Of a stretch of DNA of 64,000 nt, positions 20,761 through 32,825 are shown one piece after another. A program made the position numbers and the translations under genes. Source of the stretch: Euptelea pleiosperma (lineage: Eukaryota; Streptophyta; Magnoliopsida; Ranunculales; Eupteleaceae). The stretch lies in the NCBI GenBank assembly GCA_035048495.1, contig CM068553.1, positions 10,347,259-10,411,258 on the forward strand, written 5' to 3'. Position 1 is the stretch's first letter. Each line of letters begins with the position of its first letter. The notes beneath the pieces were generated by a model, which was not told the DNA's origin, made no database searches, and was given only the letters and a program-made list of their open reading frames with translations.

Positions 20761-23700
20761 ATGTTGCCATACCAAAGCTTACAAGAAGCAGAGCTAGCTC
20801 TAGGCCGAGAGCTAACGTGCGCAGAGAGAATATGGTTCAATTACTCTGCTAACATGTCCGATTACTGGCTTTACTGCCACACCATTCTCTTCTTGTTCAT
20901 TGTCTTCTCTTTCGTTCCTCTGCCATTAGTTTTCATGGATCTCAAGCTATCAAAGAACATCGATAAGTTTAAGCTTCAACCCAAAGTGAAGATCTCTTAC
21001 GAAGACATGCTTAAATGCTATAAAGATGTCATGCGGATGTTTATTCTCGTTGTGGGTCCTCTGCAACTCGTCTCTTATCCTACAGTTAAGGTGAGGTATA
21101 CTCAATTTTGATAAATTAGGGTTTTTTTTAGTTTAGATTTAGGGTTTTTGATTGATTTTTAGGTTTTTTGTTGTTGTTGTTGTTGTAGTGGGTTGGGATT
21201 CGGACGGGTTTCCCGTTACCATCGGGTTGGGAGATTATTTTGCAGTTGTTGGTGTATTTTATGGTTGAGGATTACGGGAATTACTGGATCCATCGGTTGT
21301 TGCATTGCAAATGGGGGTACGAGAAGATCCACAGTGTCCACCATGAGTTTACGGCTCCAATTGGGTTTGCAGCACCTTACGCTCATTGGGCGGAGGTTTT
21401 GATTCTCGGCATTCCGTCGTTTCTTGGACCCATGATAGTTCCGGGTCACATGATCACGTTCTGGTTGTGGATTGTTCTGCGGCAGGTAGAGGCTATTGAA
21501 ACTCACAGCGGGTACGCATTCTAAACTGTTTAATTAGCTAACTGTTTTCTTTTCCATCTAATTTTATCTTTCTTTTTTCATCTAGTTTTCTTTGATTAGA
21601 TATATTTTTTCGTAACATTTTCTTCTGTATTGACGTTTTGATGGTTCTTTAACTAGTTTACCTTTAACAAATATGTAAAAAGTGGAGTCGCAGTTAATGA
21701 TTTGGTGGTTTGATTCGTAGATGTTATGGAGAGGTGGGTCAGTGAGGATTTTCTTTTTTGTATTGGTATTTGGGTAGGTGGTTGGGTGTCATGGGTACTG
21801 AAATTGACAACAAAGTGGGTTTTAAAGTCATTTTCATGTCCATTATGATATGGTTTTTATATAAATTAGAGTATTATGCCAATTTTCGATATGCCCTAGT
21901 TATAGCATTTTGATTTTGTCATTACTATGTGCGATACCAGGGTTAGCGCAGATGGTAACTAGTGACGGGTGTGCTCCCTCTGGTCGTGTGTTCGAATCTG
22001 CGTGCCCCTCGATTTACCTTGTTGCACGTAGGGAAACTTCAGAGTGGGTCGCTGTGTGAAACTGGAGGGATTATTCCCATCCCAATGTGGGTGGGGATAC
22101 TCTACGATAAAGGTTTTATAAGCCAGGATCAGGGGACAAAAATTTTGACAACAATTTTGGCACCCCTCATGGAAGATGAATCAATGGCTGATTTTGGTAG
22201 GATGATCTCCTCACCATATAGATCACCCCTACAAAAAATCGGCCCATTCTGAAATTTCTAACCCCCTCAAATGTGGTTTTCAAGTTAACGGTAAAAATAG
22301 ACGGTCCTAAGTTCTTTATAACATAAAAGAATCATTGAGCATTTTTTCCGAAATGTCCTGTCAAGCGCTTGTTGTTTCGTGAATTAAGAGTCCGTCTAGA
22401 ACGAGGTTGGGTCTTCCAAGTTAGAACTGTGGAAGCACAGTTCTAGAACAGGAGCACCAGCCTACGAAGGTGTTTTCTGCAACTATGGAACTGAGGAGGC
22501 TTGACAAATGGAGTACGCTGAAGGATTTCGTTTGGAGAACCAGAAAGTACCCATTTTAGATTGGTGATGCGTGTTAATAAACTTAATTTAATTTCTTCAC
22601 AGTTGGGTTGTGGTATATGTACTTCCGAGTTCATCTCTACCTGTTGCCAAAGTCGCTTGTGTGTGTTTTGATTCTTTGTACAAAATGCTTTGGGTAGCTT
22701 GGCCCTTTCTCTGTGCACCTCTTAAACTGTAATGCTTTATGGTCAGCTGTACTTGAGTTAACTAATAGAGATTGTATGGATCTGGGCCTTTTCAAAGCAA
22801 AGCCAATCTTTGTACAGTATTCTTTTTCATGATTACCACTAGATTTCTTAGCCTTTGGTTAAGAAACAGGGCCAAATTCATGATGGTTATGATTTTTAGG
22901 AGTTCACAACCTATGCTTTGTTGAGGTCCAGAATATTACATTTTATGAACATAAGATTACAACTTACAATTATAAGTTTTGTACAGTCTTGTTTATATAT
23001 GTTGAAAACATTGACAAATGAATCTTTGCATACTACCATGTTTTGAATTTAGATAATCATCTGAGTTTTATTTGAATTGGCTATGAAGCATATTTCCTAA
23101 CGAAGTACTTTACTAAGTTATTAGTTGATCACAGTAAGTGATACTAATTGTATATATTTTTTTTAAATCTAGTTTTTCTTTGATTAGATATGATTTTTCG
23201 TAAAATTCCCTTCACTGTATTGGGGTTTTGATGGCTCTTTAACTATAGTTTACCTTTAACAAATATGTAAAAGGCTGAGTAACAGATATGGCGGTTTGAT
23301 TCATAGATGTTGATGGAGAGGTGGGTCAGTGAGGATTTTCTTTTTTGTATTGGTATTTGGGTAGGTGGGTGGCTGTTATGGGCACTGAAATTGACAACAA
23401 AGTGACTTTTAAAGTCGTTTTCATGTCCATTATGACATGAGTTTTATGTAATTAGAGTATTATGCCAATATTCAACATGCATTTATTTTGATTTTGTCGT
23501 TTCGGGGGGGATGTTATGTTGGTTTACAGATTTAGAACTATTATTGTTACAGTTGAAAGTTGGTTTTATTTGATCTGTCAAGAAGCTGATATGGAACTGA
23601 GGAGGCTTGATGAAGTACAATGAAGGTCTTCGTTGGGAAAACCAGAAACTGCCCATTTTACATGGGCGATGTGTGTCAATACACTGAATTTAATTTCTTC

Positions 23701-26700
23701 ATGGTTGGGTAGTGGTACATGTACTTCTGAGTTCATCTCTACCTATTGCCAAAGTCACTTGCTTGTGTGTTTTTCGATTCTCCGCACACAGTGCTTCGGG
23801 TAGCTTGGCCTTTCTTTGTGCACCTCTTAAATTGTAATGCTTTATGGTCAGCTGTACTTGAGTTAACTACTAGAGATTGTATGGATCTGGGCCTTTTCAA
23901 CGCAATTCCAATCTTTGTACAGGATTTTTTCCATGATTACCACTAGATATCTTGGCCTTCAGTTAAGAAACATGACCAAATTCACGATGGTGGTGATTTT
24001 TAGGGGTTCGCAACCAGTGCTTTGTTGAAATCCAGAATATAACAATTTATGAACATGTGATTACAAATTACAATTATAGGTTTTGTACACTTATGTGTAT
24101 ATATGTTGAAAACGTCTACAAATGAATCTTTGCGTACTAATATGTTTTGAATTTAGATAATAATGCATCTGTGTTTTATTTGAATTGGCTTTGAAGCCAT
24201 TTTCCTACTTTGTTAAGTTGTTAGTTGATCACAGTAAGTGCTACTATTTATAAATTACAAATGAAGGACTTCTTGTTTTATTATGTGGTTCATTAATTAT
24301 GACATGATTATTATAAATTAGACAAGAATTGTGTATGTTCTGTATATCATTTATTTTAATTATCTAAACAATAGAACATGGTCTTAAGTTATTCACTAAC
24401 TTGTAAAATGGTAAACAAAAGGATTACAATGTAGTGTCTAGAAAAAAAAAAAAGCTAATACTGCATCTATACTAAAGATAAGTAAAAAAGCATATTGATG
24501 CTCCATATGGGATCCCTTTCTCAGGGACTCCAGCTCCTGCTTTGCTCTTCGCTTGTAATAACCCAATGGATGGAAGTCTCTTGACGTTCTTAAGATCAAG
24601 AAGCTAAAACATGATTCACACATTAATCTAATCGATTATGCAGCTTTAGCTTGTTAACCTTGTGGTTGTGCCTTTCCTGGATTATCCCCACCCAAATTAA
24701 ATTTATCAAATAAAAAGAAGGATGTGTTGTTCTTGAATTTTGATAAGGGGGGTGGATGCCCGATCCATCCTAAATTTTATTTGTAGGTGTAGTTAGTATT
24801 AATTGTGAGTGTCTTGGTCAGTTAATACAGAAGCCACAGCTCTTGCAGAGGGAATTCAGATTTTCTGCACCTTGTTGATGTGTCTGTTATGTGGAAGATG
24901 ATTTCTTTAGTGTGATTAAGTGGGTATAGTGAAAGGTTCATGGGGTTATGGAGACGAACCTCTATCGTTGAGTATAGGTTAAAAAATTATCCCTTTTATT
25001 AATGTTTTACATGAGATGAATAAGCTTGCTAGAGAGTGAGTTTTAGGACTTTTATGTCTGGGAATAGCTTAGTTCTTTCTTCTTCTTCCTACTTTATCCA
25101 AGAAAAATGAAAAAAGGAGTAAAAACTGCTCGCAAAAAAGAACATGCTAATGAAATTCAATATCGCCATCACCATGAATAAACAATTAACTCAATCACCA
25201 TGCCCAAACTGATACAATTTATGTTCCATTTATAAATTGATTATACCTGCTTAAAATTTCTGAATGGTTGACCTGTGATAATGAAATGTTATTTCACACT
25301 ACACACATTTGTGCTGACGGTAATGGCATGTGACCATGAAACAGCATTCTCTGGATCACCAAATTACTGAAAAGCCTCAGTTGGTTGAGTGCACGTACAG
25401 GATGCAAGTAGTGCTCTTGTGCTAGTTCCTATGGTTTTATATGGTGGGAGGAAAAGAGATACAGTGTTTGGTTTTAAGTATTTACACATCAAAATAAAAA
25501 GAGAAAAGTTAAATATAACCATATGCATTTGAGATTATTCAATATGGATTCAATTATCACATGCAATACAATCTGGGAGCCAAAATCAGCATTACTAGAT
25601 AGCTCACAACTGTTATGTTGATTCTTGTTCTGTCTTTGCATTTTATTATCTCTCTTGAGTAACACGGACCACTCTAAATTTTGAAAGATCACTGTGTTAG
25701 ATACATGCTGACACTCAATTTAGGACAAATATCCTTATTTTTTTTTTTCTACTTTATAGCTCTTAAATATCTATTTATTTTATTTTAACATACATCTCTT
25801 CATCTAGATACTTTTTGTTCTTTTATGGCCCAGTATTTATGTTTTACCATATGCTTTTGAAAATCATCAAAGCAACTGTATGGATGTGTTTGATTATCAG
25901 GTTTGTGAGGGTCAGCATCTTTAATTATAAGTTGTCACCAAGACATCTCTAGATGTTGAAGTTTTATACTTTTTATCATAGTAACTCAACCATTTGAAAG
26001 AAATCCATAACTGCTATTTGAGGAACTGTGCATGGATATTGGAAATGATTTGGGAGGAGGTTGGTAACTTAGGTCATGGCCATGGTTGCACTAGCTAAAA
26101 TTAGATGTGTTTAGGATCTCATTCCAAAAATTTGATCCCTCTTCGTGAAGCTTTGGTTTAGCTTATGGCAACACCTAGAGCTATATCTTTTGTTAAGGCA
26201 TGTTTCTTTTGTTAAGGCTTTATCCTTTCAAAATACTCCAATCCATGTCCTTTTTGGTTTTCCTCTTGCCTTTTTAGATCCTCCAACCTGAGCGCTCATT
26301 CTCACTAGTGCTATTGTTGGTCTTTATTATACATGTCCAGACCATCTTGGTTTGCTTTCCTATAGTTTATCCTCTTTTAGGACCTACTAGATTCCCCCAG
26401 ATGTGCTCATTTCTGATTTTGTTTCTTTCCTAGTTTTTCGACTTATCCATCTCAAAATCCTCATCTCTGCTACGCATTCTATGGACATGTTGTTTCTTGA
26501 TTGTCCAACATTTTGCTCCAAAAAAGCTGTCTTATTGCTGTCTTGTAAAATTTTCCTTTTAGGGTGTGTTTGATTGCCAAGTGAGAAAATTGCATTTTCC
26601 TTTGGAAAACACAACTGTCCATTGTTAGATAGCCATTTTCAATCTGTATAATTTTCCATACCAAGCCATTTAAATCGGGATAATTTTCCCTACTAAGCCC

Positions 26701-28769
26701 GGAATTCATTTCTCATCCAGATAGGTGAGAATTCATTTCCACCTGAAAATACGCCTTTATTTTCTCACATGATTGAAATGTGTTCTCAGTTGCAAGCAGT
26801 CAGCCATTTAAGGCATTTCCCAGATGTATTTTCTTGGGAAAATTTTCTGTGCAATCAAACACGCCCTTAGTTTGATCAGTATGCATTGGGCACATAGCAC
26901 ATCAGAAGCATATCTCAACTTTAGCCACCAAGCTCTAATCCTATAGGCAACATTTTTTTTATTTGTCATTCTATGGATAATTGAGCATAGATAATGAAAC
27001 TTGCCCATCAATTTTAACTAGCTCAATGTGTGGAAATCTTGCCTTTGCTGTTGAACCATGCCTTTTTTTTAGATAAGTTTGTTGTACCATGCCTTTCATA
27101 TATTTTGTGCATGCACAAGTAAGATTATGGATTAGAAATCACCCTTTGTTCATTACTAATAGTACCCAGATATGGGATGAGTGTGATACTGACAGGAGGG
27201 ACATTAAGGCATTAGGATTTTTCTTTTTTCCTTTTTATTTTGACAAGTAGTAAGGCTTTCAGACTTGCTGGACAGATCCTGTGTGTAAAACCATTTGAAG
27301 GGCCTAGGTTCCGTAGATCCTTACTGTTTCAACTGGCATCAACTTTTGTTTCTTGCCATCTTTAACCATGCATTCATTCTTGGAATTAATCAGACTTTAA
27401 AAATGATACGTATGGGTGGTCTTTTCCTAATACTGTTCATACATCTGCAACTTTTCTTTTCTTTGCTGGTTAGCAAAACTTAGCTGACATCAACCCACAC
27501 ATTTTAGATTACCTGAACCCTTCCTGATTTCACAATCTAGTCAATGACATTCTTGTTATCTGTCCTATGCCATTCATAATACATGTAACAGACACGTTTT
27601 CATTTTTTTTAATAAAAGGAACAGGCACTTAACTAATGCATTGTTATATAGGTATGACTTCCCTTGGAGTCCCACAAAATACATTCCTTTCTACGGAGGT
27701 GCCGAGTACCATGATTACCATCATTATGTTGGGGGACAAAGCCAGAGCAATTTCGCTTCGGTGTTCACCTACTGTGATTACATTTATGGAACTGACAAGG
27801 TTAGTCAACAAGAATTGTCTAGACTTTGCCATACTAGAGTGTTTTCAATGGAAGTGATTCCAGTGTTTTGCATTAATGCTGCTTTTCTCTCTCTCTCCAG
27901 GGCTATCGGTACCAGAAGAAGCTCGTTGGAAAGGTAAACCTACAGCCACTTTTTGGGTGTGCATCTCAATTAGATGCGTGTGTGTGTGAATGAGCGTACA
28001 CAAGGAAATTTTATTTCAGTACTTTGTGTATTGTGGGGATTTCAGTAGGAGCCGTCTTCCCCACTGTTGCTATCTACAGTTTGAACATGAAGAGCTTCAG
28101 GACCCACCATTCAATGAGCTGCAAATAGTGGATATCCATGGCCAAAAATAGATCCGAGCAGACAGATGATCATAACCATCTTATCCATTGCATTTCTTTG
28201 GATGGTTAAAATAAGAGGTGAATGATCCAGATAAAGTCTAAATATCATATGATCAGGTTGCCTTTGGCATAGGTGATCTCTAGGTGGAAGCCATCCAATG
28301 GTGGTTGTCAACCCCCTGCATGTCTCATGTATGACTGGAATAGGACTTCCCATCTCAAAAATGCAATTTTTCTTCAATTTACTATGAGGCAGTACCCCAC
28401 CATGGATGTTGGGAGCCTCACCTTTCTGCACACCTAGTGGTATATGTGCTCCTCGATTTTGGTCACCATTCGACTTGTGACCTCCGGGATGGCCATATAT
28501 GCCAATAACCCCAAAATTGGCTGGATGGTTCTCCCCTTTTGTGCAGTGTTTTTGTCCTTTGTGTTCCTTTTTTGACATTCTAAAAAAGTGATTGCTTGGA
28601 CAGCCTTCCATGGGCTGCCACCCCATACTAAGATATATTTCATGGAGTTGTATTCTTAGTTCTAACTATTTAAACATCCCTCATGGTTTAGTTGAAGGAA
28701 AAATGGAGCAGTGCTGAACAAAATGGAGTCACATACGACATCTCGACCAAAGATCACAAATCCGATTAG
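20761..28769 (+). CDS. Methylsterol monooxygenase 1 (sterol C4-methyl oxidase), five exons
   Basis: Plant SMO1 enzymes are ER-membrane di-iron oxygenases that oxidise the first C-4 methyl group of 4,4-dimethylsterols, such as 24-methylenecycloartanol, on the way to phytosterols. By splice sites and frame the exons are 20761-21090, 21189-21511, 27652-27799, 27901-27933 and 28692-28769. All introns are GT/AG, and the product is 303 residues (the Arabidopsis SMO1 proteins are close to 300). The three histidine clusters are complete: HRLLH 145-149, HSVHH 158-162, HDYHH 238-242. Hydrophobic helices lie near 40-60 and 90-105 and again in the 120s-130s and around 170-205. The start MLPYQSLQEAELALGREL is the usual N-terminus of the SMO1 class, which separates it from SMO2. 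Intron 2 is 6,140 bp and filled with repeats, but exons, frame and histidines are intact. It ends KDHKSD, without a clear lysine ER-retrieval motif at the very end. Confidence 0.95.
21938..22125 (+). mobile_element. tRNA-derived SINE in SMO1 intron 2
   Basis: Has RNA polymerase III promoter boxes at tRNA-like spacing: A box TTAGCGCAGATGG at 21943-21955 and B box GTGTTCGAATCTG at 21988-22000. A tRNA-unrelated body follows. It interrupts copy 1 of the intron duplication and is missing from copy 2. The exact 3' end is uncertain. Plant Au-type SINEs have a similar layout, but I could not compare sequences. Confidence 0.7.
22187..22290 (+). mobile_element. GATGATCTCC MITE fragment in SMO1 intron 2
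   Basis: CTGATTTTGGTAGGATGATC, AAAAATCGGCCCATTCTG and TCAAATGTGGTTTTCAAGTT match the fragment at 41581 and the left parts of the foldback MITEs at 7820 and 54438. Confidence 0.6.
23168..24252 (+). repeat. Intron 2 tandem duplication, copy 2
   Basis: Direct copy of 21583-23152 without the SINE/MITE block. It has about 90 bp of its own sequence at the junction (GGGGGGGATGTTATGTTGGT and following). By eye the copies are about 85 percent identical. Confidence 0.88.
24253..26562 (+). other. SMO1 intron 2, middle part, nothing else recognised
   Basis: T-rich intron sequence without convincing open frames, splice-linked exons or repeat ends. The A-run near 24440 and the T-run near 25740 are simple sequence. 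Confidence 0.5.
26563..26866. mobile_element. Tourist-like (PIF/Harbinger) MITE in SMO1 intron 2
   Basis: A 304-bp element with ends GGGTGTGTTTGATTGCCAAG and CAATCAAACACGCCC, flanked by the 3-bp duplication TTA on both sides (26560-26562, 26867-26869). A TTA/TAA target with GGG-ended TIRs is the PIF/Harbinger pattern. Related copies are at 33310 and 57192. Confidence 0.85.
26867..27651 (+). other. SMO1 intron 2, 3' part
   Basis: Ordinary intron sequence ending in the acceptor TATATAG before exon 3. Nothing else recognised. Confidence 0.5.
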
Positions 28770-30131
28770 CTGTGAAACTTCAGAATCCGTTTCTCCAGAA
28801 GTTTCCTCTCACTCTGCTTCTCATCAAGGAAGAAACTCTCAACGACCTTTGGTTTCCCAAGTCGACATCATCCATTGTTCTTACCATCGCTCAGAGGAAA
28901 AAAGTTGTTTTTTTATTTTATTTTGGGTTGGTGGGGATTAAGATAGGGTGCTTTTGTGATTGTGATTTTGTCTAGTTTCAGAGTTACTCGAGATTCAGGA
29001 CCTCAATTTCAATGCTGACATTGTTTTCAAATCGAAAATTTAATGAATTGGGATCATGGATTGTGATTGTGAATCATGAGAAGTAAATTGGTGTAGTAAA
29101 TGTATCTGGCATTTGTCACAGTAGAGCACCCCCAGCCAAGATGCAAGCTTGAGGGAAAGTGGTTTACGTTCATATCATCGATTAGCTTTTTAACACTTTT
29201 TGTCATGTCAGATCTTTAGTTGTAATACAAGGCAACGTCAAGAATTAAATTGCGAAAAAAGGATTTTAGAAACCTGTATCTACAGATAGTGTCTGAAGAT
29301 GCTACAATACACAAGGACCGGTTCTAGGAAGAGTTGTGGAGGGTTGCTCCAGTCCCTTCCCTAGTTGTTAAGTTTGGATATAGGAAATGTTGGAGTATAA
29401 TTCTGTTCCAAGCTTAAAAAATTCGAACAATAATTCGGTTGAAAATTCGAGGAATATCGAAAGGTCATTACTACATATATTCATGTTTAATTCTTTAATG
29501 ATCCAAAAATCTGATGTTTAAAATTTGTAACCAAAATATAAAGTTTAGGACTGTTGAAAATTAGAAATTAATCTGAGTTTGTGTGGGGCTGCATACTGTA
29601 GTTAAATTAGAAATTAAAAATAAAGTGTGAACTGTGAATTGTGAGAGAGACTAAAGTTGCAGGTCTGGTCACTGTGGTATGGTCGTGTGGGTCCAACGGA
29701 GAGACAGAGAGAGAGAGAGAGAGTACTAAATTGATCAGCAGTCAGTCGGCGATAGTGTTGACTAGACTTGCAACTTGTAGGTGGAGATGTGCGGTAGGGG
29801 CTGCGAATTGCACAGAGGGGGAGGTGGGATGGGGAGAGAGACGAGCAAAAGGAGTTAGGGTCCGTAGGCACCATTAGCGTTTTTTTTTTTATCATTTTTT
29901 TTCATTGTTTTGCAACCATATTAAATTGGCCAAATTAATCGCTAAAAAGTCGTATTCGCATTCTATTCATGAACCATATAAAATCACGAATTATTCTAAT
30001 TTTCTATGTGTTGGTCGGTATAGTACATGTACCAAAAGAGATTAATTTGCGAATTTAACAACTTGGGTCCATTGTCTAAATAAGAGAGAGAGAAGATAAT
30101 AAAAGGAATTATAACTACGCAATGCCTTTAT
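28770..30131. other. SMO1 3' flank and intergenic DNA
   Basis: No clear AATAAA stands out after the stop. A (GA)n run lies near 29703-29724. Short open frames on both strands at 29614-29895 look like chance products of the purine/pyrimidine bias. Confidence 0.4.
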
Positions 30132-30214
30132 TGCTGGCTATGGGGTTCGAACCCATGCGCACTTATGTGCAGAAGATCTTAAGTCTTCCCCCTTAACCAC
30201 TCGGGCAAACCAGC
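30132..30214 (-). tRNA. tRNA-Leu (anticodon TAA)
   Basis: An 83-nt type II tRNA on the minus strand. The acceptor stem GCTGGTT pairs with AGCCAGC plus discriminator A. The anticodon arm is GAAGA-CTTAAGA-TCTTC, giving TAA. A variable arm (TGCACATAAGTGCGC) and T arm ATGGG-TTCGAAC-CCCAT follow. A CCTTTT run lies downstream for Pol III termination. The D stem is CCC with GGG instead of the usual GCC with GGC, a paired swap that alters the A box. No intron and no encoded CCA. Confidence 0.93.
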
Positions 30215-30899
30215 TATTCTTTCTCTTAAATGAAGCTTTCTAGATTAGTCCCGTTGTCTTCCCAACTAAGCAGCAAAGAAATAAACAACTGAAGTGTACC
30301 ATGAGTTAAAGCTCATACAACCTGGAATAAACTAACGTAAAACCTAAATACGTAGGTAAACTTTAAGTCAACAATCAGGAAACAAGTCAATACTAATGAG
30401 GGTTAGGATCAAGGTTGACAAGAGACTGTTATAACGGTACAAATGGGTACGTAATGTTACCCGTGGATGTAAGCACACTGCTAAACCATGTAAAATTGTT
30501 GTGTCCGTGTGATTGATCTTTTGGTTCTCTCTAATTTTGCTGGTTCGTGGAAGGTCAATTTTCAACACAATTCCTCTCGGAAGTCGTTTTAAATGGTTTT
30601 GGAGCCTGTTAAGTTGGGACTGTATTATGCATTACTAGGGTTAACGGACCGGGATGGCCTGACGGGCATTTACATTAGGACTTGTGGGCTCAAGCGGTTG
30701 GGTTAGGGCTTGATTTTAGGACCTGGGTTACTACATTAGTCAGATTTGGGATTTATTAAGCCTCTCCAAATAGACCTTTCGAATATTTTCGAGCAGGTTA
30801 ATTGGAACTTAGGCTGCATTTACAGGCCCACATATGAGTTAATGGTCTGGATATGGGTTTGATCCAGTCCCGAGTTTAGTTGATGGACATGCTAATGGG
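30215..30899. other. Intergenic, nothing recognised
   Basis: No gene or repeat end could be supported. Confidence 0.4.
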
Positions 30900-31328
30900 T
30901 AGGGGTGTTAATGAGCCAGATTCGGGCTGGGCAAAGTTGTGCCCAAGGTTGGCTCAGTAATGTGTAGCTAGGACCAATCCTAGCCTGGCCTGCTTGTTAT
31001 AGGCCCAACCATTTCAACCCCAATTCCTACCTAATAATAGATACAACTGGCCGGGCTACTAGATTTAGGCCAGGCCTAAACTTTATTTTTATTTTATTTT
31101 TAAAGTAGGCCCAATTCAAGCCCATTTAAGCGGGCCTTAAAAATAAACCCAGTCCTGGAATGTGGGCCTATAAATGCAGTCTAGTCCAGGCCATATAAGG
31201 CTGAGCCTAAAAGCCATCAGTTCAGGCCACCTCTACTTATGGATCAGGTACTCAGGTTTGGACAGGGTTCTTCATGACCATGTTGGGCCTGAAATGGTCA
31301 TGGACCTGTACCAGCCCATTAACACCTA
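30900..31328. mobile_element. Probable degraded hAT-type MITE, TAGGGGTGTTAATG ends
   Basis: Left end TAGGGGTGTTAATGAGCC and right end GGCCT...CCCATTAACACCTA are inverted. TAGGGGTG ends are frequent in hAT elements. The flanking 8-mers do not match, so the TSD is lost or the ends are mis-set. The interior is rich in GGCC(C)AA words. Confidence 0.55.
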
Positions 31329-31756
31329 ACAGGAACTTAAAAACACAAACAATATTTTTGTGAAGCCATATGGTTTGGTGAGAATCTTAAATAAATGGCG
31401 AAATCATATAGGTAGCTAGTATCTGTCAAGCCACCATCTGTGCCTTTGATCTTTACCGTCTGATGAGCACCTCTTAGATGTACCACATCCCAAAAATTAC
31501 ATGTAATGGATAGTTATTGGTTGATCCTAACCATCCATTTAGTTGCTTGATTTCGAACAGTCATAACAATGACAGCAATTAAGTACAAAAAATAGTTCAT
31601 GCAAGAGGGGAAATTCCTAGCCTATGGATGGGTGGTTGGAAAGTGTTTCCTCCAACCCTCCTCTAGTACAACACATACCCAATTTCCTGTCAGGGCGGAC
31701 TCATGGTCGGGGCACACCCCAATTGCGTCGTTGATAAACTTGCCCTCTTTAGAAGC
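31329..31756. other. Intergenic, nothing recognised
   Basis: A 71-codon frame at 31599-31814 runs into the TRIM and is not credible as a gene. Confidence 0.4.
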
Positions 31757-32132
31757 TGTTAGGAACCTAACCAATATTCCAAAAGCACCTAGTGATAGTG
31801 GAGCGGAAAGCTAAGCCCTTGTACAGTTTTGGGTCATAACATTCCACCACGCTTCCAAGGCCAACGTCCACGGTGGCCCACTCTGAGTCGACTTTTACTC
31901 TGGTACTCTATTTTCTCACTTTTTGTGAACGAGCCCTCAACGTACATTTTTTCTTTTTGAGCTAGCGAGCCCCTAAATAACCTTTTCCCCAGGTCTCGCC
32001 CCTCCTATGACTTGAACCCATGACGTAGGGTTGGCTCTAACACCAAATGTTAGGAATGTAACCAATACTCCAAAAGCACCTAGTCGATAGTGGAGCGGAA
32101 AGATAAACCCTTACACAGTTTGGATCATAACA
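31757..32132 (-). mobile_element. TRIM-like mini LTR retrotransposon, 376 bp
   Basis: Two 85-bp direct terminal repeats (31757-31841 and 32048-32132), each starting TGTTAGGAA and ending TCATAACA, enclose about 206 bp. On the minus strand the base pairs just after the LTR read TGGTGTTAGAGCC, close to the initiator-Met tRNA primer site TGGTATCAGAGCC, which sets the orientation. There is no coding capacity. The LTRs differ at about 10 sites. No matching 5-bp TSD was seen (GAAGC and CCTCG), so it is old or a flank was rearranged. Confidence 0.8.
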
Positions 32133-32825
32133 CCTCGTTCCAAATGTTTGAGGTTTATGAGATGAATCCTATTATTAGCTCTGCTTGTGTTGTGTCCTGT
32201 TAAAACTGCATTATTGGTCCCAAGCCCAGATAAAGGAGGAGGGTTACGTCAAGTTGAAAGCCGGTTTAAAATCATGTCAAATCTCTTCACTCGAATCAAT
32301 AATAAATCATTGCCTCGGAAGACGGTAAAATTTCTCATTTTAATAAATCTCTCTTATCAGCAAACAGGTCCAAAATCGGTCCGGATCAGCAACAACCCGG
32401 AAATCCAGATTTCCCCTTGTTTTTAACAAAAAAAAAAAAAATGGAAAACCCAGTTGGGCTAGCTGTTGAACCGGTCAATCCACCGGGTCAAAGTCCGGTC
32501 CGAGCTTAAAAAACACCGGGTCAAGGATTATCTAATTTTGGGATCATATTTGAGTCAATGGAAGGTAAACAAAGAAGTTTGACTGATTTGATTGGAATTT
32601 GGAAGAGAAAGATAACGTAGTGGATGTTTGTGTTAGCAAGCATGATTGGATGGATTAGCTCACTTCTTTGTTGGTTTTATATTCAGATGGGTAGCTTTCT
32701 TGTTTGCCATTTTCATTTTTTTAACACAAAGATACAACCATGCATGCATGATGATACACATCTTTCAATTCTTAATTCACTAATTATTGTCAAGATTCAC
32801 TTATTTGATTATTAGTTACATAGAT
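32133..32825. other. Intergenic, nothing recognised
   Basis: Contains an A-run near 32429 and short chance frames only. Confidence 0.4.

Larger units (their letters stand above)
21583..23152 (+). repeat. Intron 2 tandem duplication, copy 1 (interrupted)
   Basis: Aligns with copy 2 in two blocks: about 21583-21925 with 23168-23500, and about 22490-23152 with 23590-24252. Shared words include GAGGTGGGTCAGTGAGGATT, ATTGGTATTTGGGTAGGTGG, AGCTGTACTTGAGTTAACTA and TAGTTGATCACAGTAAGTG. About 560 bp in the middle (SINE plus MITE fragment) are absent from copy 2. Confidence 0.88.

Noticed and set aside
28111..28626. A 171-codon minus-strand frame inside SMO1 intron 4
   Set aside because: Antisense to an intron, no recognisable domain, odd composition; most likely chance.
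29614..29895. Overlapping frames on both strands near a GA tract
   Set aside because: Purine/pyrimidine strand bias explains both; no domain seen.
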